A DNA stretch of 64,000 bases from Streptomyces griseoluteus (GTDB taxonomy: Bacteria > Actinomycetota > Actinomycetes > Streptomycetales > Streptomycetaceae), in assembly GCF_004784465.1 (NCBI RefSeq), contig NZ_SRRU01000015.1, positions 1-64,000 of the forward strand, in the 5' to 3' direction. Positions 26,120-35,699 of the stretch are shown in pieces. Numbering within the stretch: the stretch's first letter is position 1; every line of letters starts with the position of its first letter. Under the pieces are notes generated by a model that saw nothing but the letters and a program-made list of their open reading frames with translations, was not told the origin of the DNA and did no database searches. The translations under genes and the position numbers were made by a program.

Positions 26120-26656
26120 TCACATAGGGAGTGAGAGCAGCCGTACTGGCCCTGAGGGCCACCGGGCATCGTCGCGCAGGGGCGTCACCATGGTCCGCAG
26201 CGGCATGGTCACGAGGCGGCCTTCGGGTTGTTCGACGAGTACGTCCTTGTCGAGCGGGTGCCATCCGAGGCGCTGGTAGAGCGACACGAGGGGAGGCCGG
26301 CAGAAGAGGAGTGCGTGTTGAGGACCCATCGTTCGGGCGTGCACCAGGGCAGCTGTGACGACGAGGCGAGCGAGGCCCTGACCTTGCATGCCGGGTGAGA
26401 CGGCCACCCCGCCGACGCCCACCACCTCTGTCTCGGCGTCACCGATCGCAACAGGCAGCCGCAGCAGGCCGGCGTGTGCCACGAGGCGGCCGTGGTGCCG
26501 GATGCCGAAGTGCTCTTCTTTCGGCAGCCAGGCAAGACCGGTCCAGGCGACACCGAAGGGATCATCGCTGTTGCCAAGGATCTCCTCCTGGTCCGCCTTC
26601 GTGTACTGGGTGAGCCGCACCACCGTCGGTGCCACAGCGGATCGGTTCTCAGACAT
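26120..26656 (-). CDS. GNAT-family N-acetyltransferase
   Basis: 178 aa from ATG 26656; the site is weak (GTGGGA), and an upstream in-frame ATG at 26749 is less likely. The frame shows the GNAT core: GIRHHGRLVAHAGLLRLPVA (beta 2-3), VVGVGGVAVSPGMQGQGLAR (motif A, acetyl-CoA pyrophosphate loop QGQGLA), ALLFCRPPLVSLYQRLGWHP (motif B). It transfers an acetyl group from acetyl-CoA to an unknown amine. Monocistronic. Confidence 0.8.
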   Translation of the reverse strand: MSENRSAVAPTVVRLTQYTKADQEEILGNSDDPFGVAWTGLAWLPKEEHFGIRHHGRLVAHAGLLRLPVAIGDAETEVVGVGGVAVSPGMQGQGLARLVVTAALVHARTMGPQHALLFCRPPLVSLYQRLGWHPLDKDVLVEQPEGRLVTMPLRTMVTPLRDDARWPSGPVRLLSLPM

Positions 26657-27211
26657 TCCCACATGATGATCTCTCCGCCGAGCACTGGCCAAGCGATTCC
26701 CCAGCCGATCTGTGCCGTCCAGAGCAGGGAGTTCAGGCCACGGGGGCATGGTTCGCTTCCGGGGCCGGAGCCCTTCCTCGGCGCCGTGATGATGGCCGAA
26801 TCTTGCCGAAACTGTTATAGCCTCCGCATTCCGTCACACACTGCGGGGTTGGGCTGCAGGGTGTGGTTCGTGCCGCCGACCGGCTGCACCACCCGCACAA
26901 CGCACCCACCAGCCTCGTGGTTTCGATGCACTGCGCCAGGGGCTGGTGCGCGCACGAAGGGGGACCCGCGTGTCCGCTTCCTCGCTCCGTCGTCTGACCG
27001 CCCTCGCTGGACGCTGGCCGACGAGGATGGCCACACCTATACCTTCGACCACCACCGCCTGGCAGGCCGTGCAACGGTCCGCGTACACACGGGTATTGGC
27101 CGCGACACCCGCACCGACCTCTTCCAGGACCGTCGGGCCTACGTGTGTTCCCCGGCTGCAGTGGTGCGGTTACGCGGGTACTGCCATGACCCCGCCCCCT
27201 GGAGGAATCAC
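26657..27211. other. Mostly non-coding; possible in-frame upstream extension
   Basis: No independent gene is supported. From about 26960 a rightward stretch reads PRWTLADEDGHTYTFDHHRL and FQDRRAYVCS, protein-like and in frame with the CDS at 27212, with no stop between. Either the next gene once started further left, or this is the end of a fused relic. Confidence 0.35.
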
Positions 27212-27448
27212 ATGTCCGCTGTCACGCAGGCCGCCTTTACCGCCGACACCGTCCGGGCCGCCGCCGCCCGCCTGGCGCCCGGCGAGTGGCCGATCCGGCC
27301 GCCCGCTGCCCGCGCCGCGATGGATGCGGCGGTCGCCGCAGCGGCCCCCCAGACCAAGCGCATCTTCATCAGACCCACTGAGTCTGCCCCTGTGTTGCGT
27401 CAGGCCGGGTCGAAGCACGCTGACGGCGCCCATTGCGTACCTCACTAG
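27212..27448 (+). CDS. Small hypothetical protein, 78 aa
   Basis: A very strong ribosome site (GGAGGAATCAC-ATG) fixes the start. The frame reads MSAVTQAAFTADTVRAAAAR, LAPGEWPIRPPAARAAMDAA, VAAAAPQTKRIFIRP and ends in CVPH. The Ala-rich helices and the abrupt end suggest an N-terminal piece of a longer protein. Unrecognised. Confidence 0.5.
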   Translation: MSAVTQAAFTADTVRAAAARLAPGEWPIRPPAARAAMDAAVAAAAPQTKRIFIRPTESAPVLRQAGSKHADGAHCVPH

Positions 27449-27677
27449 GACTGCGGCGCGCCGAGAATGTAGCGGATTGGCTCAGAAGCCTTTGTTCCAA
27501 GGCACGGGCGCGGTCGAGTAGTTGCTGGTGAGGTATGAACTCCGTCTCGAGGGGAGAGACGGGCCCTTGTGCTTCCTCGGTCTGCCGGGCAGATCACGGA
27601 CGTACTGCGCACGACCCCTCACAAAATGCCGCTCGTGGGCATCGGACTGAGTCAGCAGCTGAAGAAAGAATCGAGAC

Positions 27678-28355
27678 GTGCATATCCGAATCGCTTGTCG
27701 CTCAGCGCTCGTCGCCGTTCTGCTCTCCTTCGCGGCCGTTCCGGCGTCCGCGGCCGGCGAGGGGACACGGGCCGACCGCTCCTGTGGCGATCTGCAGTTG
27801 ACGGGCTCACTGCCCGCACCGCCCGTGGGTATGGCCGTACAGCAGGCGGTCTCGATCGGCGTGGACTGCAGGCCACGGCTCGGTGAGGTGCGGCTGACGC
27901 CGCTCGGCCGGGCCGGTGGAACCGCAGCAGGGGCCGGGACCAAAGACACCGAGAGCGGCTGGCATCGGCTCTCCAGCTGGAACGAGATGTACGACTGCTG
28001 CCATATCCGCATGACTGCCCTGTACTTAACGTCGCACTGGGCCACCGAAGGCGGTCGCGTCGTGAGCGCGGGCGCCGACGCCACCCAGCAGTGGAATCGT
28101 GAGCCGTGGGATGCGGGTTGGTCGCGGAAGTCGGCCACCGAGGGCGTCGACTGCGCCACCGGCTGCCCCGCCTCCCGCAGCGAGGCACACGCGGACTTCA
28201 CCTACCGCGGCATCTTCGATGCGACCGGAGCCTGGTACGCCAACACCCACCACTCGTACGTCGACCTCAAGGCCGACGGCACCGCCTTCTGCCACTTCGA
28301 GGTGAACCTGCGTCACACCTTCATCGGCTGGAACTGGCAGCGCGGCTGCGCCTGA
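27678..28355 (+). CDS. Secreted protein, 225 aa, unknown family
   Basis: GTG start with a weak GAAAG site. Residues 1-25 form a Sec signal (ACRSALVAVLLSFAAVPASA). The mature protein is rich in Trp, His and Cys (WNEMYDCCHIRMTALYLTSH, GVDCATGCPASRSEAHADFT, HHSYVDLKADGTAFCHFEVN, FIGWNWQRGCA) with an even number of cysteines, suggesting several disulphides in a compact extracellular domain. It is a single gene. I do not recognise a catalytic motif. Confidence 0.7.
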   Translation: MHIRIACRSALVAVLLSFAAVPASAAGEGTRADRSCGDLQLTGSLPAPPVGMAVQQAVSIGVDCRPRLGEVRLTPLGRAGGTAAGAGTKDTESGWHRLSSWNEMYDCCHIRMTALYLTSHWATEGGRVVSAGADATQQWNREPWDAGWSRKSATEGVDCATGCPASRSEAHADFTYRGIFDATGAWYANTHHSYVDLKADGTAFCHFEVNLRHTFIGWNWQRGCA

Positions 28356-28571
28356 CCGGCCCCTACGACAGCCGGAGCGCGCCTCACCCCGCAGCAATCG
28401 TCACCTGGGCTTTCGTCCCTCTTCCTGGCTCCCGTAGGACAGGGGTGCCTGCGGCACGCGCACCCCGGCCAGTGTGCCGCAGGGTGGGCGCCATCGCGGA
28501 GGCGAGGCTCGCCGGGATGAGCACACGTTCGGCGGCGGCCGCGGCCCGGCCGGCTCCACTGTGGGCAGGCC

Positions 28572-28586
28572 GGGGGCGGAGCCCCC
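28572..28586. terminator. GC-rich hairpin
   Basis: GGGGGC-GGA-GCCCCC forms a perfect 6-base stem with a 3-base loop about 80 bases past the end of the PAP2 gene and 215 bases past the secreted gene. There is no U tract on either side, as usual in Streptomyces. Possible bidirectional terminator. Confidence 0.45.
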
Positions 28587-28665
28587 ACACAGCAGGGAGG
28601 GCTCGCCTACGGGCGGCCGCACTTGCTGCGTCGCCCGAGTGTCAGCCGCCCCGGTGCACGTCCGG

Positions 28666-29208
28666 TTACGGCCAGTGGCGCAGCACCAGACGCGGGACGC
28701 TGCGGGTGAGCCAGGCGCTGGCCAGGCCGATGACGGCGCCGGCGGCAACGTCGCTGGGATAGTGGGCACCGCTTTGCACCCGCTCCAGCGCCACCAGTCC
28801 GGCCGGCAGGGAACACGCAGCGCCGACGGCCGGCCAGGCGGGCGCGACGGCGGCAGTGAAGGCCACGGCGGCGGCGGTGTGTCCGGAGGGGAAGGAGTCG
28901 GGCCGGTCGTCGACCTCGTCGTGGGGGAACCACTCCTTCGGCGGCCGGGGCCGGTCGGCCACCTGCTTGCACAGGCCGTTGGAGACCAGCTGCGCGACCA
29001 CGAGCGCGGCCATGCCGGTGACCGCCGTCCTGCGGCCCCGCCACCCGCCCAGGCACGCCATCGCTGCGGCTGCACCGCACCACAGTTTCGTGCTCTCGGC
29101 CGCCTCCTCCACCGCCGACAGCACCTTGCCGACGCCGGGTGGGATACGCGAGGCCGCCTGCTTGGTGAGCAACCGATCAATGTCACGCAATCCCGCCAGA
29201 AGCTTCAT
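28666..29208 (-). CDS. PAP2-family phosphatase
   Basis: 180 aa. It carries the three acid-phosphatase signature blocks: KQVADRPRPP (C1), DSFPSGHTAAAVAF (C2) and ERVQSGAHYPSDVAAG (C3, with the nucleophile-activating His and Asp). Several membrane spans surround them (AAAAMACLGGW, AVTGMAALVVAQLV, VIGLASAWL). It would dephosphorylate undecaprenyl or another lipid pyrophosphate at the membrane. The ATG at 29208 has no good Shine-Dalgarno sequence. Monocistronic; immediately upstream is an IS982 fragment. Confidence 0.8.
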   Translation of the reverse strand: MKLLAGLRDIDRLLTKQAASRIPPGVGKVLSAVEEAAESTKLWCGAAAAMACLGGWRGRRTAVTGMAALVVAQLVSNGLCKQVADRPRPPKEWFPHDEVDDRPDSFPSGHTAAAVAFTAAVAPAWPAVGAACSLPAGLVALERVQSGAHYPSDVAAGAVIGLASAWLTRSVPRLVLRHWP

Positions 29209-29237
29209 GGAGAGCGGATATCCCGCGGGTCAACGGC

Positions 29238-29456
29238 CTACACCCGCAGGTGAGCGCGGGCGTGCCGCAGCCACCGGGCCTCGGAGGTGAAGCCCAACAT
29301 GGCTTGCATCATCGCCAGCGTCACCAGCTCCGCGTCGCTGAGCCGTAGCGCGATGCCCACGGCCGGCCGCCACGGGGCCCACTGCGGCGATTCCTTCAGC
29401 AGATCGTCGGCCTTCACATAGAGTGCGGTGGCGAGGGAGTCCCACTCTGTCTTCAC
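29238..29456 (-). pseudogene. IS982-family transposase N-terminal fragment
   Basis: From the GTG at 29456 the frame reads VKTEWDSLATALYVKADDLL, RPAVGIALRLSDAELVTLAM and FTSEARWLRHARAHLR, then stops. This matches the first 70 residues of IS982 group transposases (LSDAELVTLAVMQALLG region). The DDE part is absent. Confidence 0.65.
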
Positions 29457-29529
29457 ACACTGACGTTGGGCTCCCTTTTTCCAGCCGCGCAGGCGATTCT
29501 CCGGAAAAGATCGGCACGCTCCTGCGGAC

Positions 29530-30039
29530 TCAGGCGCCCACGGTCCCGTCGACACCCTCACGCAGAAAGTCTGCGTGCCCGTTGTGACGGCCGTATTCCA
29601 GGAGCACGTGCACCATCACCATCCGCAGTGAGACCTCCTGGCCCCATCGTGGCTGATACCCGGCCTGGTCCAGGGATTCAGCCTCCCGCTCGATGCGGCG
29701 CGAGTTCTCCACCTCGGCCTCCCAGGCTGTGAACGCCTCGTCCCTGGTCGACGCGCTCGCGTCGTACGCCGCCTGGAAGTCGATCTTGTCGGACCAGACC
29801 AGGGGCACGTCGTTGTCCTCGAACACTCGACGGAACCAAGCACGCTCCACCTCCGCCATGTGTCGCACCAAACCGAGCAGCGAAAGCGTGGACGGCGGCA
29901 TCGACTGCTGTCGCAGCTCCTCGTCGGTAAGCCCTTCGCACTTCATTGCGAGGGTCGCGCGGTGGTAGTCGAGGAAAGCCCGCAGCGTGTCACGTTCGCT
30001 TCCAAAACTGGGCGGTCCTATGCGACTGTCGCTGGTCAC
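29530..30039 (-). CDS. DinB-family (DUF664) protein, putative thiol S-transferase
   Basis: 169 aa; GTG 30039 with AAGGAG. It is a four-helix bundle of the DinB/YfiT type: ERDTLRAFLDYHRATLAMKC, STLSLLGLVRHMAEVERAWF (metal-ligand His), and VMVHVLLEYGRHNGHADFLR (HxxxHxxH-like ligands). In actinobacteria such proteins are often mycothiol-dependent transferases. Monocistronic, complete. Confidence 0.8.
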   Translation of the reverse strand: MTSDSRIGPPSFGSERDTLRAFLDYHRATLAMKCEGLTDEELRQQSMPPSTLSLLGLVRHMAEVERAWFRRVFEDNDVPLVWSDKIDFQAAYDASASTRDEAFTAWEAEVENSRRIEREAESLDQAGYQPRWGQEVSLRMVMVHVLLEYGRHNGHADFLREGVDGTVGA

Positions 30040-30178
30040 TGGCCATGCTCCTTATCGGTGCCTGCATGCATGCAGGGCCAGTATCTACTCCCGTCGGCTG
30101 TCCCCAGACGAGGACCGTCAACCCGACCTGACCGTCACAGCGGAGGTCACCAGTCACAGGATCAGCAAGGCTGATCGC

Positions 30179-30520
30179 TCACCCGTAGCCAACCACCCCC
30201 TCGATGTGCTGCTGGAGGAGCGGGTCGCTGTCCCCCCGTGCCCACTGGTCGGTGATTGTTTCCAGCCGGACCAGAATCGACGCGCACTCGGCAGGCCAGA
30301 GGTCGTCACCGCCGTCATCTGGATGATCGAGGAGTGGCTCCAGAGCGGTGGACACCTCGCTCCACGGGCGCTTGCCGCCGTAGCCCCACAGCTGGGAGAG
30401 AACGGCTCCTTCGGCCTCGGTCAGACGCCGCCGGAACGCGGCAAAGCCGCGGTATGGAGGACATGGGGCAGCCTCGGCAACTGAGATGATCTTGCTATTG
30501 GCTGGTGGGATCACGGCGTC
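30179..30520 (-). CDS. Hypothetical protein, start uncertain
   Basis: The leftward frame gives APCPPYRGFAAFRRRLTEAE, GAVLSQLWGYGGKRPWSEVS, PDDGGDDLWPAECASILVRL and ends HIEGVVGYG. This is protein-like, acidic and helical. The frame stays open to 30745, but that part is Gly/Val/Arg-rich and antisense to another protein-like frame, so the native start has probably been lost near 30520. Confidence 0.4.
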   Translation of the reverse strand, partial: DAVIPPANSKIISVAEAAPCPPYRGFAAFRRRLTEAEGAVLSQLWGYGGKRPWSEVSTALEPLLDHPDDGGDDLWPAECASILVRLETITDQWARGDSDPLLQQHIEGVVGYG

Positions 30521-30716
30521 GGGGCTGTCCTGGATAGCGCCGTTCAGCGGGCTGAGCCCGAGGCAGTTCAGGGGGCGGACGCCGTTCCCAGCCTGGCCGG
30601 AACAGTGATCCACACGCTGTTGCACGCCTACCCCGCGATTCGGGACGATCTCATCCCCGGAACGGCTGTCGCCCCGGACTTCACCCACGCCGTCAAGCGC
30701 CACCGAATCCGTTAAC
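30483..30716 (+). pseudogene. C-terminal fragment of an unknown protein
   Basis: Rightward frame: AIGWWDHGVGAVLDSAVQRA, EPEAVQGADAVPSLAGTVIH, TLLHAYPAIRDDLIPGTAVA, ending KRHRIR. Strong codon bias but no start codon. Family not recognised. Confidence 0.35.
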
Positions 30717-30867
30717 GCGACGTACGGTCCGCCGCAACAAGCCAAGGAGAAGGCCTCGATCCTTAGGCGCGTAGCCAGTCGATTTCGACACTGTCCGACA
30801 TCACTTTGTACAGGTCTCAGTGCAGCGTCTGCGACACCACCACCTTGTTCTCCGCGCGCGGCACGGT

Positions 30868-31040
30868 CAGTACTGCCAGAGCACCACGGCGCTCACGATC
30901 AGGCCGAGCGCGCCGACTTGGCCTTCCATCTCGTCCCGGTATGCCATGGCGCCCTTCCTGCCGTGGCAGATGTCCCTGGCGAGCTTATGCCGGGACGCCG
31001 GGACGGTGAGCTGCTTGTGCATCTGCCGGTGGCAGGCAAG
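30868..31040 (-). pseudogene. Tn3-family transposase scrap
   Basis: The leftward frame reads ACHRQMHKQLTVPASRHKLA, RDICHGRKGAMAYRDEMEGQ and VGALGLIVSAVVLWQY. This corresponds to the C-terminal DDE region of Tn3/Tn4556-type transposases (R..LNKGE..HALRR, G.I......E.Q...L.L..NA.V.WN). About 57 residues remain; the rest is gone. Confidence 0.6.
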
Positions 31041-31091
31041 TGCAGCGTCTTGGTGACGTGGGTGAGGGAGACACGGACGTACGCCGTGGCC

Positions 31092-31952
31092 TCAGGAGCC
31101 GGTCCGCTTCTCGATCCGCTCCAGGGCCTGCCCCAGGTATTGGGCGAAGCGCGGGTGGTTCTCGCTCATCGGGAAGTGGCCGATCTCCTTCATCTCGATG
31201 AACTCCGCTCCGCGGATGGCCTCTGCGGTCCGGCGCCCGTCCTCGGGGGTGGTGAGGTAGTCGTACTCGCCGGTCAGCATGATCACGGGACACCGGTCGC
31301 CGTCGATGTCGTCCAGCCGGTCCCTCAGATCGTGGTCGACGGAGTAGAAGTACAGGTCGCCCTTGAACGCCTCCGATCCCTGGGTGTAGTAGAACCAGGT
31401 GGCCCAGCGGTCCTGCTCCGGGGACTGCGGCGCCATGAGGTCCCACACGCCGCTGGCGCACACCTGGGCGGCATTGGCGTGGGGATGCTGCCACCAGTCG
31501 AGGTAGAAGCCGGGTGAGTAGTCCGCGCCCTCGACGGGGATCACCGCTTTGAACCGGTCCGGGTGCCGCAGGGCGAGTTGCAGGGCCACGTTCCCCCCGA
31601 ACGACGACCCCATGAAGATCGGGGCCTGCAGTTCGAGGGCGTCGCAGAAGGTGACGATGAAGGACGTGAAGTGGTCCGCGGTGAGCCGGTACTCCTCCTT
31701 CCACCACTCCTGGTTCGACGGCGGGTCCGATTTGCCGTGCCGGGGGAGGTCATAGGCGATCACCCGGTAGCGGCCGGTGATCTCCTCGTCCTCGAGCAGG
31801 CCCCGCCACTGGTGGTTGTGGCAGCCTGCGGTGTGCTGGCACACCAGAGGCGTGCCCTGCCCGTTCTCCAGGTAGAACACCCTGTACTGTGCGTCCTCCA
31901 CGTCGATGGTGACGTAGTGGCCGGTGACCGGCGAGATCCTGCCGCTGGCCAT
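31092..31952 (-). CDS. Alpha/beta hydrolase
   Basis: 286 aa; ATG with TAGGAG. The nucleophile elbow is GSSFG (Ser 117), the acid Asp in GEYDYLTT, and the His in EIGHFPMSENHP. The oxyanion region is HTAGCHNHQWRG instead of the usual HGxP, as in several decarboxylase/esterase relatives. Cytoplasmic, with no signal. It lies 9 bases downstream of the SCP2-like gene on the same strand, so both are likely one operon acting on the same hydrophobic ester or lactone. The substrate is unknown. Confidence 0.8.
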   Translation of the reverse strand: MASGRISPVTGHYVTIDVEDAQYRVFYLENGQGTPLVCQHTAGCHNHQWRGLLEDEEITGRYRVIAYDLPRHGKSDPPSNQEWWKEEYRLTADHFTSFIVTFCDALELQAPIFMGSSFGGNVALQLALRHPDRFKAVIPVEGADYSPGFYLDWWQHPHANAAQVCASGVWDLMAPQSPEQDRWATWFYYTQGSEAFKGDLYFYSVDHDLRDRLDDIDGDRCPVIMLTGEYDYLTTPEDGRRTAEAIRGAEFIEMKEIGHFPMSENHPRFAQYLGQALERIEKRTGS

Positions 31953-31961
31953 GGGGAGCTC

Positions 31962-32396
31962 CTATGTCTCACGAGAGGATGGGGTGGTCCCGGTCTCGTC
32001 CGTCGGACCGAGGGGGCCCGTGACGCGCAGCAGCTCCAGCTGCCGGGTCACGCAGCGCAGGTTTTGCATGAGCACGAGCAGGTCGCCCTCCAGCCGCATG
32101 CCCCTTCGGAATGTGGCCGCCCAGATGCCGTGGCACATCGGCGGAGGCGTCTGCCGGCAGAAGCCCTGCCACGTCTCCGCGTCCGCGCGGATCGCGAAGT
32201 CGTAGGCCGCCAACGGCTCGGGGTCGGTGATCAGTTCCTCCACCTTTCCTTTGTGCATCCGCACGAGGAACTGGTGGGGGTCCATGTCCAGCAGGAAGCT
32301 ACACGAGTAGTACGTGCCGTGGGCCTGCAGTTCCGGATCGTCGTCGCTCAGCCGGCGGAACTCCTCTGCCGCGTCGGTCGTCGTCGCTGATGTCAT
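31962..32396 (-). CDS. SCP2-like (sterol-carrier-fold) protein
   Basis: 144 aa; ATG 32396 with GAGGTGG. The frame reads GTYYSCSFLLDMDPHQFLVR, AYDFAIRADAETWQGFCRQT, PPPMCHGIWAATFRRGMRLE and GDLLVLMQNLRCVTRQLELL. The DFxxxxxxxxWxxF..PPP..H......G...EGD...L..N strand-helix pattern is that of SCP2-type lipid-binding domains paired with alpha/beta hydrolases in actinobacteria. It probably presents a hydrophobic substrate to the hydrolase encoded 9 bases downstream. Confidence 0.6.
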   Translation of the reverse strand: MTSATTTDAAEEFRRLSDDDPELQAHGTYYSCSFLLDMDPHQFLVRMHKGKVEELITDPEPLAAYDFAIRADAETWQGFCRQTPPPMCHGIWAATFRRGMRLEGDLLVLMQNLRCVTRQLELLRVTGPLGPTDETGTTPSSRET

Positions 32397-32604
32397 GTGC
32401 CACCTCGAGACGTGTCGTCGCTGCGGTACGCCGGGGCGTCGTACCGGCACGGTGACCGGCCGGTCGCCGGCCTCCCTCCTTCCAGCCTGGGCATCCTGTC
32501 GGCGGCCTGCAATCCGGGTGCGGGGCCCCGGGCAGACCGAACCCTTTGCACCGGTCCTCTTCCTGCTCCGGGTCGAAGACCTCTTCGAAGGCCAACTGTC
32601 GCGC

Positions 32605-32829
32605 TCAGGCACAGCTGGTGTGACTGAGGGCCTCACTTGGCGGATGAGCGACTGGGGTGGCGGGATTCAGCGCTTCAGTTGGCGGGCGCCTAGCTCCGGT
32701 CTCGGAATCCTCGGTTTCGTCGCCGACCGCGTAGACGTCGCGCATCTCCAGATGGACCGCCGTGCGGTGGGTGTCGGCGAGCAGCTCAGCGAACGTCGCG
32801 GTGTTCAGCGCCTGCGCGTTCAGCGGCAT
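32605..32829 (-). pseudogene. DUF6879-like protein, truncated
   Basis: ATG start inside the end of the preceding gene (44-base overlap). The first 40 residues, MPLNAQALNTATFAELLADT then HRTAVHLEMRDVYAVGDETE, match the opening of the DUF6879 proteins found in Streptomyces regulatory clusters. After that the frame is unrelated, so about three quarters of the domain is missing. Confidence 0.5.
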
Positions 32830-33064
32830 CGCACGCCTCCCTCAGAATCGACACCATGCGGGCCGGAATCCGGATCACCCGCTCGTGCGCGAGGATCCCC
32901 GTCTTGTGGCCGGCCACCCACTCGGTGGAGCCGACCAAGTCCTGCAGGAGGTCGTCGGCTTCCTCGCCCTGGAGGACCAGGTCCGCGCTCTCCTCTTCCA
33001 CCCACACCAGGGGCGATCCCTCGCCTCCGGTGTTCGGGTCGATCCCGACGAACCGCAACGTCAT
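32786..33064 (-). CDS. Conserved hypothetical protein next to DUF6879, 92 aa
   Basis: ATG 33064 with GGGGAGAG. The frame MTLRFVGIDPNTGGEGSPLV, WVEEESADLVLQGEEADDLL, HERVIRIPARMVSILREACD matches a small Streptomyces protein that usually sits between an XRE/HTH regulator and a DUF6879 gene. Function unknown, probably part of that signalling cluster. Intact here, but its partner downstream is truncated and no regulator is present. Confidence 0.6.
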   Translation of the reverse strand: MTLRFVGIDPNTGGEGSPLVWVEEESADLVLQGEEADDLLQDLVGSTEWVAGHKTGILAHERVIRIPARMVSILREACDAAERAGAEHRDVR

Positions 33065-33439
33065 GGCGCTCTCCCCTGCGCCGTGGTTGCGCGTAGTTGC
33101 GCGCACGGACCGTCCCGCAGCCAGGAGGGCCGGTCAAGGGGACGTCGGTGAGGCTGACCCACGGGTCGCGGAGCAGGTCAGCCCTCGCAGGTCAGTTCTT
33201 GTCGACGGTGACCGGCCGGGCGCCCAGCGCCGTGCGCAGGCGCTCCGCGACGGCCTGGTATCGCTGGACGAAGCAGGGGTCCTTCATCGGGTCCACGGGC
33301 AGTTGCCTGTGCCGGTCGGGCCACCGGCCGACCGCGTCCAACCCAGTGGGCGCAGTCCGGCCCGGTCCATGTCCCGGTCTCCACGGGCTGCCGACGGGTA
33401 CGACTGCCAGTTCCTGGAAGCACACGGCTGTCGCGCTGA

Positions 33440-34075
33440 AGTTCCAGCTGTTCGCGGCGTGAGGACCACGGCCACGAACTCGTCGTCGCGGCCGGACAGC
33501 AGAGCAGCACGCTCGGTCGTCAGCAGAATGCCGAGCGGGTCCGTGACGACCTTCTCCGGGCTGCGGTCGCGAGAACGGCCGGCGCGCTTGCCGCGCCCGC
33601 GGCGCCCTGGCCGCCGGGTTCGACCTGATCAGACCCTCGTCGATCGCGTCCTCGAAGATCAGGTGGAGCGTCGAGCGCCAGGTCTTGACGCTGGACGCCG
33701 CGTACAGGGCCCTCCTTCCTCTCCCCCGCCTCGACGTCCTTGCGCAGGACGCCGGCGAGCGCGTTGTCACCGAACTCGGGGAGCAGGTGCTCCTCGACAT
33801 GGCGCGTGTAGTTCTGCATGGTCGACGCGGCCAGATCCTGGGCGGCGTACCAGCGGTTCGCGTACTCGCCGAACGTCTCCTGCCCGAGCGCGAGATCATG
33901 ACAGTCGCCTCGCCGGTATTTGTTCTCGGCCTCGCTCGCAGCGCGCTGGGCCTCGCCCTAGGTGGCGAACTTGATCGTCTTGCCGATGTCCTGGACGACC
34001 GTGAGGTGCTTGCCGGGCGCGATCTTGTACCGACCGCGCCAGTAGTTTCCCCCGCTTCTCCGCGAAGCCCTGTTG
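33440..34075 (-). pseudogene. Tyrosine-type integrase, decayed
   Basis: Reading leftward across frames: WRGRYKIAPGKHLTVVQDIG, KTIKFAT, then a TAG, GEAQRAASEAENKYRRGDCH, TFGEYANRWYAAQDLAASTM, QNYTRHVEEHLLPEFGDNAL, KTWRSTLHLIFEDAIDEGLI and ERAALLSGRDDEFVAVVL. This is the Arm-binding and SAM-like core-binding region of a Streptomyces phage/ICE integrase. One stop, two or more frameshifts and loss of the catalytic domain make it dead. To its left (33192-33440) is an unassigned frame ending VAERLRTALGARPVTVDKN. Confidence 0.75.
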
Positions 34076-34360
34076 CTTCTGCCTGCTTCCGCCGCGGTAC
34101 GGCTACGCGACGGCCCCGTACTGCTTCCGACGCGGCGGCCGGGCTTGCATGCCTCCCCGCGAGGCCGGCGCCCGAGTCACGCCCGCGCCCGTGTGGACAG
34201 CCCCGCGCCCTGTGCAGGCAAAACTCACGGCGCTCAACCCGTTGACGTACATACCGTCCGGTCAGTACGTTCCCCGGAACCCGGGCCCCCGTTACACCGT
34301 TCCCTCCGATTCGCCCTGTTCCGCCTGTTCCGTCCCCGCACCCATCGGAGCGTGCACCGC

Positions 34361-35682
34361 ATGGACACCACACCTTCCGCCCAGCCGCTCACCTCCACCA
34401 CTCCCGCGGTCCCCAACCGCCGCCGGGTCGCCACGGCAGCCGCCCTGGCCTCGGCCGTCGAGTGGTACGACTACTTCGTCTTCGGCATCGCCGCGGCCCT
34501 GGTCCTCGGCGATCTGTACTTCCCGGCCGGGAGCCCCACCGCCGGGGTCCTCGCGTCCTTCGCCACCTTCGCCGTCGGCTTCCTCGCCCGTCCGCTCGGC
34601 GGCATCGTCGCCGGTCAGCTCGGCGACAAGCGCGGCCGCAAGCCCATGCTGGTGCTCGCGCTCACCCTGATGGGCGTGGCCACCATCGGCATCGGCCTGC
34701 TCCCGACGTACGAGACGATCGGGGTCGCCGCCCCGATCCTGCTCGTCCTGCTCCGCATCGTGCAGGGCGTCGCCGTCGGCGCGCAGTGGGGCGGCGCGAT
34801 GCTGCTGGCCACCGAGTACGCCCCCAGGGCAAGCGCGGCGTCTACGGCAGCGTCGTCCAGCTCGGCGTCCCCATCGGCGTGGTGACCGCCAACAGCGTGT
34901 TCCTGCTGGCCGGTGCCTTCACCTCGGACAGCGCGTTCGCCTCCTGGGGCTGGCGCCTGCCCTTCCTGGTCGGGCTGCTCGTGCTCGCCCTCGCCTGGTA
35001 CATCCACACCCGGGTGGAGGAGACCCCGGAGTTCCGGGAGGCCGAGCGGGCGCTGGCCGAGAAGGAGAAGGGCGAGAAGAACTCACCCCTGCGCACCATC
35101 CTGCGCGGTCACCTCGGCACCGTGCTGCTGGCCGGCGGCTCCTTCGCGGTGAACACCGCGACGTTCTACATCATCATCACCGGCGTCCTGGACTACACGA
35201 CCCGTGAACTGGGCATGGACAAGGGCGCTGTCCTCGCCGTCTCCCTGTGCGTCAGCCTCACCCAGCTGGTGCTGATACCCGCCTCCGCCGCCCTGTCCGA
35301 CCGGCTCGGCCGGATCAGGATCTACGCGATCGGCGCGATCGGCATCGCGCTGTGGGCCGTGCCCATGTTCCTGCTGATCGACACCGGGTCGCTGCTGTGG
35401 CTCGCAGTCAGCACGTTCGTCGCGAGCTGCTTCCTCAGCATCATGTACGGCCCCCAGGCGGCACTGTTCGCCGAGCTGTTCACCCCGGAGATGCGCTACA
35501 CCGGAGCCTCCCTCGGCTACCAGATCGCCGCTGTCGCCGGCGGCGGGCTGGCACCGTTCGTCATGGTGCTGCTGCTGGAGGCGACGGGCACCTCGATGGC
35601 CGTCTCCGGCTACATCCTCGGGCTGTCGCTGATCGCCCTGGTCTCCATCAAGGTCCTCGCGGACCGGGCCCGCTCACACTGA
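34361..35682 (+). pseudogene. MHS-type MFS transporter with single-base frameshift
   Basis: It starts MDTTPSAQPLTSTTPAVPNR with GGAG upstream and shows MHS-family features: ASAVEWYDYFVFGIAAALVL, the cytoplasmic-loop motif GQLGDKRGRKPMLV, and GVAVGAQWGGAMLLATEYAP. At about 34827 one A of the expected CCCAAGGGCAAG is missing. The remaining eight or so spans (GVYGSVVQLGVPIGVVTANS to SIKVLADRARSH) continue in another frame. All twelve spans are otherwise present at about 440 residues, so this is a very recent inactivation or a sequencing error. Relatives import osmolytes or organic acids with protons. Confidence 0.75.
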
Positions 35683-35699
35683 GCCGGGCGTCCGGCTGG

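Noticed and set aside
33192..34373. 393-codon minus-strand protein
   Set aside because: It crosses several reading frames of the decayed integrase and the leader of the MFS gene; only short parts are protein-like.
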